Numbered from the stretch's first letter, positions 45,630-59,200 are shown. The stretch is 64,000 nucleotides of DNA from Icerya purchasi (GCA_039619475.1 CM077116.1:249497440-249561439); one strand, 5' to 3'. Program-made: numbers and translations. The notes: generated by a model from the sequence alone, not told the origin.

Positions 45630-45854
45630 ACCCTTGATAAGTACGAACTTGACCCAGCTGGCACAGTTGTAATGCTCAGAAAGCTGTACAACCTTCTGGA
45701 TGACCAAAAGCTTAAGTACCGCTTTACCCGCTTAGCGAACAGAATCGAAGGAGGCGCCCTGGACGACAGGACGCCCCTCAGCTCAGCAACATCTACGGAG
45801 AATCTAGTGGAGCTGGAAGATACGGGGAGTTCCACATACCTGCTCGAGTACTAA
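45630..45854 (+). pseudogene. LINE-B ORF1 C-terminal fragment
   Basis: The frame GLEDTLDKYELDPAGTVVML followed by RKLYNLLDDQKLKYRF, RIEGGALDDRTPLSS and VELEDTGSSTYLLEY ends in TAA at 45852. It precedes the endonuclease by about 20-40 bp, the position of ORF1 in this class. No zinc knuckle remains in view, so the upstream part is lost or too diverged. Confidence 0.55.
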
Positions 45855-45879
45855 GTATTTGACTGCAAGCCGATCGATT

Positions 45880-46830
45880 ATTCCAGGAAATACAGATATT
45901 ACAGTGGAATATCAACGGCTTTTTTGAAAAAAAAAAGAATTTCTAGAGCTTTGTATTAATAGAACCAATGTTGATTGCATCTGTCTCCAGGAAACAAACT
46001 TTACCAAAAATTTTTGTGCAACAATCAGAGGATACCATGCAGTTTTCAAAAATAGGCGAAATGCACTCAGAGCCAGTGGTGGAGTCGCAGTTTTCGTCAA
46101 GGACAAATGGACTACTGAAGAGGTGCATCTCAATACTCACTTAGAAGCTACAGCGCTCACAGTCCGATCAGCCCAGCCAGTAACAATATGTAGCATATAC
46201 CTCCCAAACAGTTTAACACTCGATGAGAGAGAGCTCGAGAATGTTATCAAGCAGCTACCATCACCATTTATCCTATGTGGCGATTTTAATGCCCACAACA
46301 CCCTATGGGGATCTGAGACGACGGATAATCTTGGAAAAACGGTAGAAGCTCTGTATAACAGGCTCGACCAAACCATTCTTCTCAATAACGGCTCAAGTAC
46401 CCATTTCGATGTCAAAACAGGACACCAGAGCGCAATAGACTTTACGTTTGCATCAGCCACGATTCTCATTAACGACCGCATAACCACTAGCGACATGCCA
46501 AATTACCCGCAAAAATGGATTTTGAACAAGGCTGACTGGAAAAAGTATCAAGATTCCCTCGCAAAGCATAAACAACTTCTCCCTTCCCTCCCGTCACTAG
46601 AGAATATGACGGCGAATGATATAATCGAATCACTGACCGGCGTTATTACTGCTGCGGCCAACGACTCAATACCCAAATCTACTGGAGCAGTGCTACGTAA
46701 ATCTGTGCCATGGTGGACTCCCGACTGCAACGCAGCTATAAAGAACTCCAAAAAAGCCTTCCGCAAGTATAAGAAAAATCCCACTGAGGAGAATATGATT
46801 GATTTAAAAAAAAAAAAAACAGAGCCTTAG
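45880..46830 (+). pseudogene. LINE-B ORF2 endonuclease region
   Basis: Motifs: ILQWNINGFFE at 45896, CICLQETNFTKNF near 45980 (catalytic Glu present), SGGVAVFVKDKW near 46077, then after a frame break ICSIYLPNS, ILCGDFNAHNTLWGS, SAIDFTFAS and a linker with WWTPDCNAAIKNSKKAF. A run of A at 45924-45933 and another at 46808-46819 coincide with frame breaks. Confidence 0.88.
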
Positions 46831-46841
46831 CCCGCCGTACC

Positions 46842-48350
46842 GTGAAACAAAGCAAAAAAGTCTTCTGGAACAACTTCACTTCATCAATCGGCGATAGAAC
46901 GCCAGCTGCCGTCGTTTGGAATAAAATCAGATCCATATCTGGGAAACGGCCGCCTCTCCATTCACCTACCATTTCTGACCATGCTGGTAATCTTATTGAT
47001 AATACCCAAGTTGTAGCCGATATCTTTGCAGACACATTTGCCGCAAATGCAAGTAGCCCTAACCAAAACTTAAGCGATGACATTATAAGTACAGCTCCTC
47101 AACATCAGCACGCACCTCCTGAGCCGGATCCTATCAATAATCCGTTCTCTCTTGCCGAACTGTTACACGCCATCGCGAAGACCCGAAATTCCAGCCCTGG
47201 ACCGGATGGCATCGATGATCAAGAATCTTCCCCACGACTACCTGGAATACCTTTTGGCAGTTTTTAATTACCTCTGGCTTACGCATACTTTCCCCGATCA
47301 ATGGAAGGAAGCAACTATTATACCAACACACAAACCGAGCAAAGATCGCTCCCATACCTCCAACTACAGACCGATTTCACTTACATGCAATCTCTGTAAA
47401 GTTTGGGAAAAGATGGTATGTCGTCGTCTAAGATGGCGCCTGGAAAAAGATGAACTGCTTGCACCACATCAGTTTGGTTCCCCCGCAACTTTAGATCAAC
47501 GACTGACTACCTAGCAAGCATCGAAGCTGATATGTGCGACGCCTTGGCGGACCAAGCGCACCCCCTATTTTGGTATCGTTGGATATCGAAAAGGCCTACG
47601 AAACAACCTCGATTCCTGAAGTAATCAGTATTATGCGGTCACTGAATTTTACTGGCAACATCATCGCCTTTATGAACAACTTCCTCAATCGCCGATGCAT
47701 GAGAGTCCGGATCCAGGGAATCCTGTCCAAATTGGTCTTCATCAATGGGCTTCCCCAGGGATCTAAGTGTCGTCCTGTTCATCGTGACAATTAATCATGC
47801 GCTTAGAATCTTAAGATCTCCGTTGCGGGGACGACTCTTCGTTGACGACCTCACGATATCATGCTGGGGGAAAAATATTGAATTCACCTTTCACATCGTT
47901 CAAAAAGCTCTTGTAGACCTACAAACATGGGCCGCCAAATGCGGTCTAAAGTTCTCGGCCACCAAGTCGAAGTACATGATAATAGGCAGCCAGAAACAAG
48001 CCGAAGTGAGGAACTGGCAACTGTATCTAAATGAACAAGTCTTAAAAAAAAAGGACTCAATAAAAATCCCGGGCCTCGAGATCGACCGAAAGCTCTTGTG
48101 GGAAACTCACATCAAAGCGTTAAAGAAGAATTGCCTTGACCGATTGCGTATACTCAAAATTCTCGCCAACAAACAGTGCGGAAGTAGCACGAAAGCGCTA
48201 TTAAAAGTCTACCGCAGTCTTATCCGATCCGTGCTCGATTACGGTGCCATCATATATGATGCAGCCAAGAAATCACTCTTGGACACTCTGCAACCGGTTG
48301 TCAATTCCGCATGCCGTACCTGCTTAGGTCAGAACGAGTCCAGTCAATAG
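46842..48350 (+). pseudogene. LINE-B ORF2 reverse transcriptase region
   Basis: Across three or more frames it reads TRNSSPGPDGIDD, WKEATIIPTHKPSKDRSHTS, NYRPISLTCNLCKVWEKMV, LVSLDIEKAYETTSIPEV, FINGLPQGSKCRPV, RLFVDDLTISC near 47832 and KCGLKFSATKSKYMII. The catalytic motif is FVDD, still with both Asp. An apparent short deletion after GLPQGS and several frameshifts make it inactive. Confidence 0.9.
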
Positions 48351-48699
48351 TTTGCTCGCAGAAGCCAACGAACTGCCACTGGTTATCAGAAGAAAAGAAC
48401 TCTGCTTAAAATATGCGGTGACAATCTCCTCGACACCGGACAATCCAGCTTATGACAGTATTTTCAAGGTCCCTGTGCACAATATCGACCCCGACTATTC
48501 GACAGCAGAACCACTCAGATCGCGGATAGCCAGATACACAGCAGAACTCGAAATAATACTACCAACGGTTTATGAACGATCGCTAGGGTTCCTCTACCCC
48601 CGTGGTGCCAACCAAATCTGATAATAAATGTTGATCTAAGTGAGTACGAGAAAATAAATCACAAGCTCAGAGACGTTTAGATTACTTTTCCTTGAAATA

Positions 48700-49257
48700 C
48701 GCGAAAAATTTCAGCCATGCACGGAATACTATACAGACGGTTCAATTCTCAACGGCAAAACAGGTTACGCTATAGTCTCTGACTCTATCACGTTAGTAGC
48801 ACAACGAACGCACGACAATAATTCAATCTTCACCTGTGAGGCTAAGGCGGTTCTCCATACTCTAGAACTAATCCTACTGCGCCAAGACGCAACAAACTGT
48901 ACCATATTTACTGACTCGTTGTCCTGCTTAAGAGCCATCCAAAATCAGTTTACCGAAAAGCCTATCATACAACGCATCCACTTAGAATTGGACCAGCTCC
49001 AATCACAGCATATACAGGTCAGCCTTGTGTGGACACCGGCGCATACAGGAATCCAAGGAAATGAATTGGCGGACCAAGCTGCAAGAACCGCGACGACACA
49101 AGATTGCCCGCCTGAAGTACTTATGACACCTCATGAAGCTAAAATGATGATAAGCAACACAGTCAAAAACTACTGGAACACCCTTTGGCTCCAAACGCCG
49201 AGCAAACTCCACGAGTTTAGAAAAAGATACCTATGGAAACATGCCAACTCTCAGTAG
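48700..49257 (+). pseudogene. LINE-B ORF2 RNase H region
   Basis: YTDGSILNGKTGYAIVSD begins near 48728, followed by FTCEAKAVLHTLELILL, TIFTDSLSCLRAI, VSLVWTPAHTGIQGNELADQ and AARTATTQD. All four expected acidic residues of RNase H (in TDGS, CEAK, TDSL, LADQ) are visible, so this part decayed least. The frame ends at 49257. Confidence 0.92.
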
Positions 49258-49489
49258 GCACGAGCAGTGTGTCCTAACTCGTATCCGCATTGGACACACA
49301 AACTTGACTCATTCGTTCCTCATATCTAAAAAACCGCCCAACCTGTGTCAACGCTGCAACATGCCTATATCGGTGACGCATCTTTTGATCGAGTGTAATC
49401 ACTACCTTCCAGAGATGTTTTCGGACGCCGAGAAGTGTAAAAAAATCGTAGCCTTCCTCAAAGACATCTTAGTATTCCAACTGATCTAA
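49241..49489 (+). pseudogene. LINE-B ORF2 C-terminal Cys/His segment
   Basis: RHEQCVLTRIRIGHTNLTHS, then PPNLCQRCNMPISVTHLLIEC: the CX2C-H-C pattern common after RNase H in I-like and Jockey-like elements. It ends about 110 bp before the tail. Confidence 0.85.
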
Positions 49490-49599
49490 TTTCCTCAGCC
49501 TTCAGCTGACTTTTTGATTTTTTTTTGTTTCGCGCATTTTCAAATATTCAATATAAAATGTTATAATTATCTGTAAAACCGTAGTCGCTAATGACCTTG

Positions 49600-50065
49600 T
49601 AGTCAAAAAGCAACTTGTAAATACAATAAATAAATAAAATAATAGAAAAAAAAAGAAAAAAAAAAGTAGGCACTGCCATTTAATTGTATGACAATTTTAT
49701 TAATACAAAGAAAAATGAACAGTACTACTACTAATGCCTGATTACCTGCAGAGAGCAATATATATAAACAATAGGGCGGGATAATGCTGTTAGCTATTAT
49801 TAGTTCACTCACGATAATATGTCTAGGATTGTCGAACCGGCAGCAACAAAATATTAAATGGTTCATGTCCTCCTTGAAGTTGTTATATGAGTGACTTGAG
49901 CATACGAAACAGGAAGAATCGATTCCAAAAAAGTTCAGGCTTAACCTGGTGCGCCCCATACGCAAACGGCAAATGATTGTTACCAAAGAACGTGTTCGAT
50001 TGACGGGTAATGTGACAAGTATAGAATAAAACCAGAGGAGGGAAGGTAAGACAGGCTGCACGCAG
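49600..50065 (-). pseudogene. Third LINE fragment (ORF2 C-terminal segment)
   Basis: The minus-strand frame reads PSLLWFYSILVTLPVNRTRS, IICRLRMGRTRLSLNFFGID, SSCFVCSSHSYNN and EDMNHLIFCCCRFDN. This is the RLRxGHxxL...C...H...C region found at the end of ORF2 in Jockey- and I-like elements. It differs from LINE-A and LINE-B in sequence. Text before and after gives no further domain, so only about 450 bp survive. Confidence 0.72.
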
Positions 50066-51540
50066 TAGTATAGATCATACTACTGTGAAGATTTCCATGG
50101 ATATATGTTAATAAATTTTGCGGGTAGTATGAAGCCGAAAATTACACACTTCATCCTCCAAAACGATTATATACACGGATGATAACTTGGATTTTGATTT
50201 GTTCACACTATAAATACCTGGATAATGAGGTTGAAGTGAGAAAATGCGGAATAGACGAAACTGAAACATTTCTTTTACGTGAAAATTTAACAAACCACCG
50301 AAATTTAAATTGAAGGTCGATCAAGAAGAAAGACATAGTTGACGAAAGTGGCAAGGTTACGTTTTAGGATTATTTCAATTTCATATATACATATATGTAT
50401 ATACATGTATCTTTGAATTTATTAACTTTTTTCCCTTTAATATTCCAGGTAGTTTTTATTGATGCGCCATGGTTAAAACGGACCCAGTCGAAACGCATAA
50501 TATCGTTAAAGCAGCACATTATAAGTGAAAAAGAAAGGCAGAACATCTTTTCAAATAGACGAAGAAAAAAAACAGCAAAAAAAAACAGTTTTCAAGGAAA
50601 AATGGGAGCCTGGTTTCTCGTTCATTACTTCTTCACAGACATTTATAGTTTCGTTTAGCAATTTTCCGAAAACAACCACATTTTCCCCGAAATCCTTCTT
50701 ATTTTTTATTTCCATCGTAAAAACCATAAACGTAATCATTTAAATTTGTTCTACAACATCGTTTGTGTTTGAACCCTCTCTATACCTCTAGCTATTCTGC
50801 CATATTGTTTTATGTTAAAATATCATAAGAGGTATTTCTCGTTCGAAATTATTTCAAGAAGAAAAATGAAAGAAAAAAATAGAAGTAACGCGCTGCAACT
50901 TCGCTTTCTTGGTTGAAGTTTTCACATATCGTCTTACTGAAGCCAAAAGTATTTACAGTCCAAATCTGCAAAAAAAAAAAAAAACAATAAAAGAACAACA
51001 GGAAAATGATAAACGATCTCGAAAAAAGTTGTTAACTGATCTAAAAAAAATTAAAAATTAAAAACTAAAAAGGTTCATAAATTTTCCAGATTCGAGATTA
51101 ATTTAAAAAATTGTGACATTTTTGTTTTTTATATTTACTTTGTAATTATTTTACATTAGTTTTTTGTTTTTTTTCAACGGTATATTAATCCGAAAACGGT
51201 AGTTTGAATTTTTATGCAAATACTTCAACAAACTAATTGAAGTTATGAGTGATGTATAAATTATTTCTGTAATATTTAAATGTCTATCACCTTATGTAAC
51301 ATTAATCAAAAATTTTGAGTTATGCCGCTCTTATTACTCGTCAAGAATTCATTTAGATGTAATTTTCAAGTCCTATTCAACTTTTAGAGTTTTGTTTTAG
51401 ATTTATAATTTTTAAAATAAATTATTTTTTTTTCTATTAAGCGACTGTCAAACAAAAATATCGCAACGTGTAAGTTATTTAATACAACTTGTATCACATC
51501 CAGTGGCAACTATCTATAAAAGCACGTGAACACGACTTAG

Positions 51541-51572
<32 letters not shown>

Positions 51573-51596
51573 CATACATACATATATATATATATG

Positions 51597-51650
<54 letters not shown>

Positions 51651-53975
51651 TTACACTAATTGCACGTGCGGTTAACTGTAGAATCGTTTTAAAAACGTCA
51701 TTTCAAAGCATCTACCTGTTTTCCTTTGCAAAGCAAAAAAAAAAACTTTGTACTCATTGGTTTGTTTCACTTTTATTCTATATTTTTGCGATCGTCTACT
51801 TTATGAGCAAATGTTAATCTATTTACATTTTATATCGAAAAAGTTGTTAGTATTCTTTGTTTATTGTAATAGTTTATTACTTCGTAATGTTATTAACCGA
51901 TTTAATTTCTCGTCGTCATACTGTAATAAAAAAAAAAAATGAAATCGGGTGACCAACATCTATTTGTTTTTTAACTGTTATTGCGAACTCCCGCTTACAT
52001 TTCGCGCCGGTCCCGTTAATTTCGATGTAAATTAAGTTTTTAATTAATATAATTCCATTCGATAATCGTTTAATGAACTTAATATGGCAGTAGGTCTTTT
52101 CGCTAGTTGGTTTACTTTTCCTACACTTCACATATTTCGGTTTTATTACATATTTTATACTTTTGCTAGTATATTTCATTGTAACGTGGTAAGAGTAATA
52201 AACAGAGTCGCTACTCGCTCATTTATAAAACTAACAATTTATAACTATTGTATTTATTTCGATAAATCTTTTCTTCATTTCGTTTCATTCAACAGTTAAT
52301 TAATTTTAAAAATTAAAAATATAAAGAAAAGCTGTAAAAGTTGAATAATAGTTGAAAATTATATCTGAATACATTTTCCGTGAGTAATAAGAGCGGTACA
52401 ATTCGAAATCCTTGAAAAATAATGCTATTCCTCGTTCGATAAAGTCGCTTCTTCAGAACCGAATTACTTATGTTTATGCGTCTTACGTACACCGTTAGGA
52501 TGCAGTAGGTAGTGTTCTGCGGTTTACCAACTAAACTGGCTTTCTGTTGCTTTTCTATTTCCGACAACAATTAATCAAATTTACGGATTACATGAACGAA
52601 ATCGACCCATTTTCCTTGTTTGACGTTGTCCTTTTTCAGCTTGTTAATTTTGGATGAAAACGGCTTAAAGTGGCGTAGACAGAATTAACCTTTTCGGAGG
52701 GGGGTTATAACATATCATATTTCACAAAGAATTGCATTTTCTACGAAATTCTGGAATAATATATACGAAAAATGACGATTAGTTGCAAAAGGAATTAAAA
52801 CTGATTTTATACGGAAATATAATGGAGTGTACAAATCGATCTATTATTCCAAAACATCGCGAATACTGAAAAATTAATTAAAATCCTAAAAGAATAAAAT
52901 TACATTAGATGTACGCACGCGTGTACTCACTTACACGCATATTCACCTCCATATAGGAATAAATCAAGGGAAATTTTGTAGCGTTTAGAATGCAATTCGA
53001 TCAGTTATAAAAGCAGAATTTCCGAAAGCCGTTACATTCGCTACCCATTGCATTGCTTAAATTCGTGTCGAAGTGACGCTATCAATGTTTTTTTAAATTT
53101 CAATCAAAAAATAAGTCACTTCTTCAAGACTTTAGAGCAGAACAACTAAAATTTTAAAAGACACATTAACCGAACTCGGAGAAAATTGTTACTCGCAACT
53201 ACTGTAGAACCAAATGAATAGACATGAGATTTAGTAATTGTATTTTCAGAAAGCTTCTCTACTACACGATTTCTGCATTAAAGAAAATAATGGATGCTGA
53301 TGGTATTGCGACTGTTGAAACAGTAATTCTTCACAAAAATTTATACAATTTCAAATTTATAATCGTTCTAACTTCCATATAAACAAAGAGCTACAGGCAT
53401 AAAAGTTCTAAATCCGTAATGTATAAGAATGTGAAAGTACAGATTACATCAACCATTTTCAACGATTATCGTCTCCTCTCGTACGAAAATAAAAATAAAG
53501 AGAAAAATATAAAACATGGAAAACACAAAATACCGAAAATACATTGTTAATTATTTGAAAATGATATAAACATAAAAAATAAGTTCCAAGTATTATATAA
53601 CTCATAACTACACAATCGCAATCATGAATAATTTTTTTGTAGTAGTACTCCAAATCATGTTAGGCATCGAATACACTTTTTTTGTCATCATACGAGGAAT
53701 ATAAAAGTGTAACTAAATTAATAAAGCATTTAGATAGGCAATGTAGGAATTATACAGCGTATTAGTAATGTTTGAGAAAAACATCGATTTCAGTAGAATA
53801 TTTTAGAAATTTGAATTACAGAATTTTGCAACATGGGCTTAATATTTACATAGAAATCCTAATCCTTGCCAACTGTGTCTCGGTTTAGTGTAATCGACTG
53901 CATATCTAGTTTGTTTTAATTGTTATACGAGTAATATTCATAAAAGTACGAAAAACTAAATAGAGATTCATTAAC
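50066..53975. other. Non-coding stretch, no gene recognised
   Basis: No frame above 90 codons. (AT)n/(TATG)n at 51546-51643. The gcgactgtcaaacaaaaata phrase at 51440 is reminiscent of Tc1-type termini but is unpaired. Confidence 0.45.
51546..51643. repeat. (AT)n microsatellite with TATG interruptions
   Basis: About 100 bp of TA dinucleotides with catacatacata and tatgtatg interruptions. Confidence 0.95.
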
Positions 53976-53979
53976 CGAG

Positions 53980-54270
53980 CAATATTCTGCCGCATGACTG
54001 TTGTGAAATATTGAGGTCCTATCTGTACAACAAGAATTTTAAATCAAGCACAAAGGAGCTTGATCTAAATTCCATACAATACAGGCCACAGAGTTCCGCA
54101 GGGAAACTTTACTGTACCTAATTTACTCTGCTGACATTCCTATAAATTCCTCAGTAACACTTGCTATGTTTACACACTGCTCTGCTCTTAGTCAACAACT
54201 CATTGCACTATAAGGAAGAAAAAAAGAAATTTCATTGTTAGCGATGATATTATTGTTGGCTTTCTTCGTG
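53980..54270 (+). pseudogene. Jockey-like remnant, second copy
   Basis: Plus-strand text gives ILRSYLYNKNFKSSTKEL near 54010, then a damaged GVPQG region (agagttccgcaggg), LLC/YTADIPINSS, and cttgctatgtttacacactg followed by ctctgctct. The last part nearly matches 11360-11400 and lacks the same few bases where the two catalytic Asp codons should be. It is an older fragment of the same Jockey-like family as 11290-11960. Confidence 0.78.
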
Positions 54271-55790
54271 ATTGTTGAAAACGATATTTGTAAAGGCTCT
54301 AAGACAAAATAGCAGAATGCAAAGGTTAAGAAGTAAAAGTACCTGAGATGGAAATCGGAATTAAGTTGGCTGTTTTGGCTAACAGTGAATAATGTGCATA
54401 GCCTTGAAGGTACATTAGCCTTGTAGATAAAAGTTCTTACAGCGAAGCGATCTATACTAGCGGGAGGTCAACTTTCCTGGGAAAACTAAGATTTACGTTT
54501 ACAACAACGACGCAGCGCGGCTCCGCGGATAAGATATTCATACGATCATTTATTAATTAGGTAATAACGTATGTAGCCGTTACGTGAGATAATATTAAAA
54601 AAATAATTTATCGTATTACATTTTAAAATAGACATTGGACCAGCGGACAAATACATCGCAAGAGATTAGGAGTTGGGTGTTGGTCGGAAAAATAATGGCG
54701 CTGGAAATAATTAAAAATATATTAATAATATGAAGATCGATAATTAAAAAATTAAATATAACCGACGACGGCTTTGAGGAGCGTGTGTGTGTGTACGGTT
54801 GGTCACCCCCGCGACAGTCGCGGGCTTTGATGGATTCAGAAAAAAATACAAAATAAATATTACAAAAGATAAAGAAATCGGTGGTGGCGATGGTAACAAT
54901 GCTCCGTTGCAGTCAGGGGCGATCGACGATCACGAAAAAAAATAAATATTATGATCAATATGGAAACAGGCGGCAGCGCGACAGCAGTGCACGATTAGGC
55001 GGTATGGATGGAGGCGTGGCTTGTAATCGATTTGGTTGGCGGTGCGCGATAGTGCGCGTGCTTGGTAGTAAATAGTGCGTATGCCTTTAGCGGGTATATG
55101 TATACATATACACATTAGCGGGTTGAAATGGAGTTGGGGGTTAGTTGTGGATGTCAACATATAAAATTTAGGATATATTTTGAATACATACATGTAAATT
55201 TTAAAAGAATGGGTTACCGGACGGCTATAACGCAATCTGGGGGTTGGAGTTAGCTTCCAGGAGCTGTAACAGAGTTGAGGGTTAATTTTATTAATAGTAG
55301 AATAGTGTATTTGGGTTACATTTTGGAAACGGACTATCGGAAGGGTACGGTGTAAGACTGGCCAGGTGGGAGGCTCTATTAAAAGGCTGGCTCTCAGATT
55401 ATCGGTCGGGTACATCGATAAGAGTTTTGGATTTCGGTGAATTTGGGCCCCGAGAAGCGCAATTTGTGTTATAGATTTTTGAAAAATTCCGCCGGATTAT
55501 TAGAACTGTGGAGAGCAAGCGTAAAGAGATAGAGATGAATTTTGAAACTCGGGAAGAAAAAAATAGGACAAGCCGGCTACCGTGGGTCAGGCAGTGGTGT
55601 TTCTTTGGACGAGAACCGGGTTGAATTCCGCTGTCGCACGTTAATACGCTAAAAAGTGCTCTTGCGCTAAGTTGGTGCCCGTAAATGACGCGCCAAAAAT
55701 TAAAAAAATTAGGGTCTGTTTCTGAGCTTTGGTACAGGAAATGGGATTATTTTCGCCTCCCGGAAAAAATAATTTAGGTTAGTTTTCAGT
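54271..55790. repeat. Region resembling the 9-11 kb satellite, no gene
   Basis: From 54780 the DNA alternates A-rich and GTGTGT/GCGCG-rich text as at 9.7-10.8 kb. It carries related phrases (gtgtatttgggttacatttt at 55306, aataatttaggttagttttc at 55768). Tandem order is not clear. A 161-codon minus-strand frame (54930-55415) has no recognisable domain and is not called. Confidence 0.4.
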
Positions 55791-55919
55791 ATGTCGACAG
55801 TGTTTTGGTGCGAGTTTCAGAGTCACCAGAATCGATATTTACTGACTACTGAAAACAAAATGTACTCCATGTTGGTGAAAAATGGGATAGCGACGTATGC
55901 TATGATTAAAGCGAAGGCG

Positions 55920-56230
55920 CTAAGAACCGGAAGCAATGAACTTTACAGAGAAAAGAAGTTTAAAAAGAAGAAGAAAGAGATGGTTGAACAGGGAAGTAAA
56001 AGCAGCAAAATTCGAAAATAATAAAAGGAAAGCGGATAAACGATATCGCAGGATAAGCATCTGAGAAAAAGCAGTTCTGTAAAATAAAAGCATGCTAAGC
56101 AAGTGGAGTAACAAACTAGCGAATCCGTTGAATTATTTCCTTCAACAGCCGAATGACCCTTCAATACACAAAAAAGCCGACTTCGATTGAGTAATAGGAA
56201 GTTAACAAAACTAAAAATAAACCAGCTTAT
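55920..56230 (-). pseudogene. Probable LINE RNase H remnant
   Basis: A minus-strand frame contains LFCVLKGHSAVEGNNSTDSL, which fits the WVKGHSGxxGNExADSL motif of retrotransposon RNase H. Flanking text is too decayed to place in a family. Confidence 0.45.
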
Positions 56231-59200
56231 CATAAATAAAAATATATAGCAAAAGTTGAAAGACGCGGAGAAAGATAAGGAATAAAACTGGAGTGAAAAC
56301 TACCAAAATTAGTAAGGGCGGGAGAACAAGCGCGCAAACAAAGCCACACCAATCGAGAATAGCACTTGCTGCACTGAATCGGACCAACGAAGGAAATACC
56401 ACAAATTTTCTTTACTCGGCTAATACGGAATCTACCTCTTTTGCGCTCATTTCAGCGGCCAAATCGTTTTCATTTACGTAAATAGATTAAAAACGTTTAT
56501 TTCCGCCCTACCGGAAGACAATGAAATATTTATGGAACTGTGGCATTTTTAACCTTCGTGTGCAGCGACCTGCCGATATTCAGCGATGTCTTGAACATCA
56601 TAATTTTTTTAATTCGGCAGCACTTTTAGAAAATTATGCAATACCGATTTTGATCAAAGTTTCCGATCAGTTTAAGTTTTTTTGACTCGCGATGAAATTT
56701 CAGCCTTTGCCAACAGCTGAATCTGAAAAAATTAACATTTTTTTATTCTAATTTTTCATTTTTAATAAGTTATAGTTTTAAGTTTTATTTCGTTGAAAAG
56801 AATTTAATTATTACAATAAAATTTAACAAAAAAAAAAAAAGAAAACAATTTACACCCGGCCAAACGTGTGTAAACCCCTTAGAATGTTCGTGTGATTTAA
56901 AATTTCTCAAAATAATGTAAAAATGTAACAAATCGGTAAAAGACGATTAAAATTTCAAGTACAATTGTTTCTTTTTTTTTTTTTTGGTCAAATCGCTAGA
57001 ATTTGAAAACCACATAAAAGCACGTTAGTTCCGACATTTTCATTGAGCCGATGTAAGAATCAAAATTACGTTTCATGCAAAAAGTTTCTTCCGGTAAAAT
57101 AAAGTTGATGGTTAAGTCTAGTTCGAAAAGTAAGAAAAAAGCTTTTACATTGTTCCAGTTTTAGGTAAAACAAATGGTTCACTATAATATGTGTTACATT
57201 GCTAACAGAAGCACGCTCTCTTCCAGAATACTTAAGTTTGTTAAAACAGACTTTATCCATTTGGATTTTAGTAAACACTTCGGCGCAAAGTTAAAAATAA
57301 AACAAACCTTAATCCGTTTACTGTTTACCTTTGTTCCGAGTTCTAGTGTAGCTTTTTCGAACCCTAAATTTTTTAAGGCCCTTGTTTACACCGCATTATT
57401 CTTTAACGAATCGATTGAATATTATCAACCTTTATATCTTTCATCACGAGTAGAATGATTTTTTGCGTTTTCCTTTTATTTCCGGTACGTAAAGTATTTT
57501 TGTCAAATTACCTTATATCAACTAACATAATGCTCTCTAGACTATCTACGTACGGGGCGGAGAAATTTTTGATGAGAAGAGGACCAAGAAAAGAAAAGAA
57601 CGGAAAGCACAGATGGAAATAAAATTTAAAATTTTACAACACTTTTCCGGTAAACATTCAAAAAAGTGTACAATTAGACTGTTCTTTATTTGACTAACGC
57701 CAACCGTGGAGCCGTTTTTTTTTTCGTTTGTTTGCTTGTTTCTCTTGGTTCGTCGACACGGTCATTGGCATAAAACCCACGGAAAGAAAGGAAAGAGCAA
57801 TTAGGTTACTAGTTCGATCAAGGACTGCAAAAAGAGAAAGGATGCAAAGCAGGTATAACCGAAGGGAGAGGAAAGGAGAGGATGAAGAATGTGCTATAGA
57901 GGATCAGGTCTGTTAGTAAAATCAATCAGTAGATAGAAGAACACGTTCAGTAGCGATGGAAGAGCATTCAAAAAAGGATACGGGCAGTATAAAATAAGAA
58001 GTAAACGAGTTGAGACGCCAAATGAACGAAATGTAAGCGAAAAAAAAGTCGACAAGGAAAACAAATTGTGTCCAATAGGTAGACGGCAGATTGCAGAAAG
58101 AAGTGAATACTACGAAAAAGGAAAGTTGCGAAATCACGATTTGATAATGTTCTGTCACAAGTCACTTTATCGCGATGGTTTAAATTTTGAAGATGGCGAA
58201 GTGAAATAAATGCCGCACGATTAGGAGAAAACCATCTAGTTATTTTTTCAAGGTGCTTAATCGCTTTTCTTTATTTCTTTTAAATGTATATTACTACGAC
58301 AAGCGTTGAGTGAACAAGGCCTATAGGAAAGTCCTTCTTTTCTTTTTTCCTATCTATTAAAGCAACGCGTTTAATTGCGTTATTATGACAAAATGTTTAG
58401 ATAAGTGATTTGGTGAGTTGCTCTGTTTTATCAGTTTACGGTTTGCTGAATTTTTTTTTTTTCAAGTTTCATCAAAAGATTTAGTTATCCCGAGAAAAAA
58501 ATGGCGTTTTATATAGAATCTATGCAGGCCAATGTCGATATATTTTTAACTATCCTGATATTATAATAATGCTCGTATTGATTTGAATACGACAAAAATT
58601 TTAGGTTTTAACGAATTTATGAAATTAAATTATTAAAGAAAAAAACAATCGCAAACCAAACGTGAAATAAGTATTAAAATAAAATTAGCTTACTAATTAA
58701 AATGGCACTGGGTAGAGTTGCTGATTATAAACTCGTCTAATTTAATACAAAGCTAGAATAAATAAAGTGTTCGATAAAATAATTATTTTTTAGCGACCGT
58801 TTGATTCGCAGCATTGTTTGCTCTACATTCTTGTACAGAGGACTCACTGGAATTATATATTTAAGATTTGTGAAAGTAAGGTACGTGTATAAACCGAAGT
58901 TAAATATACGATTAAAAAGTAAACACTTACTACGTAGAAAAATATTAAAAATATTGCAAAGAAAAAAAGTGACAAACGATGATGTCTTAGTTTGAGATAG
59001 AAGAAATCTTCATAAAAAAAAAAACAAAAAAAAAAAAAACGCATTAAATACAGGATTGTTTGTTTTGGATGATTAGAAAACAAGGAAAGGCAGATGCCGG
59101 CAGAAATTTATAGTAAATGTAAACAATTGACCGTTAACATTACTAATGTTATATTTTTTATATTACACGAATGACATATTATGACATTCACAATTCACAA

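Larger units (their letters stand above)
45576..49640 (+). mobile_element. LINE-B: 5'-truncated I-like non-LTR retrotransposon
   Basis: The element retains the end of ORF1 (45630-45854) and most of ORF2: endonuclease, reverse transcriptase, RNase H and a C-terminal Cys/His segment. The 3' tail is aataaataaataaaataata (about 49624-49643), resembling the TAA-type tails of I-clade elements. At least seven frame breaks disrupt ORF2. No target-site duplication was found and the exact 5' end is unclear. It meets another LINE fragment tail to tail near 49650. Confidence 0.88.

Noticed and set aside
54930..55415. 161-codon minus-strand frame
   Set aside because: No domain or convincing composition, and it lies in satellite-like DNA; its length is plausible by chance in GC-mixed sequence.
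55791..56021. 76-codon plus-strand frame starting MSTVFWCEFQSHQNRYLL
   Set aside because: Ends in a poly-Lys tract from A-rich DNA, and its antisense carries an RNase H-like remnant; not enough support.
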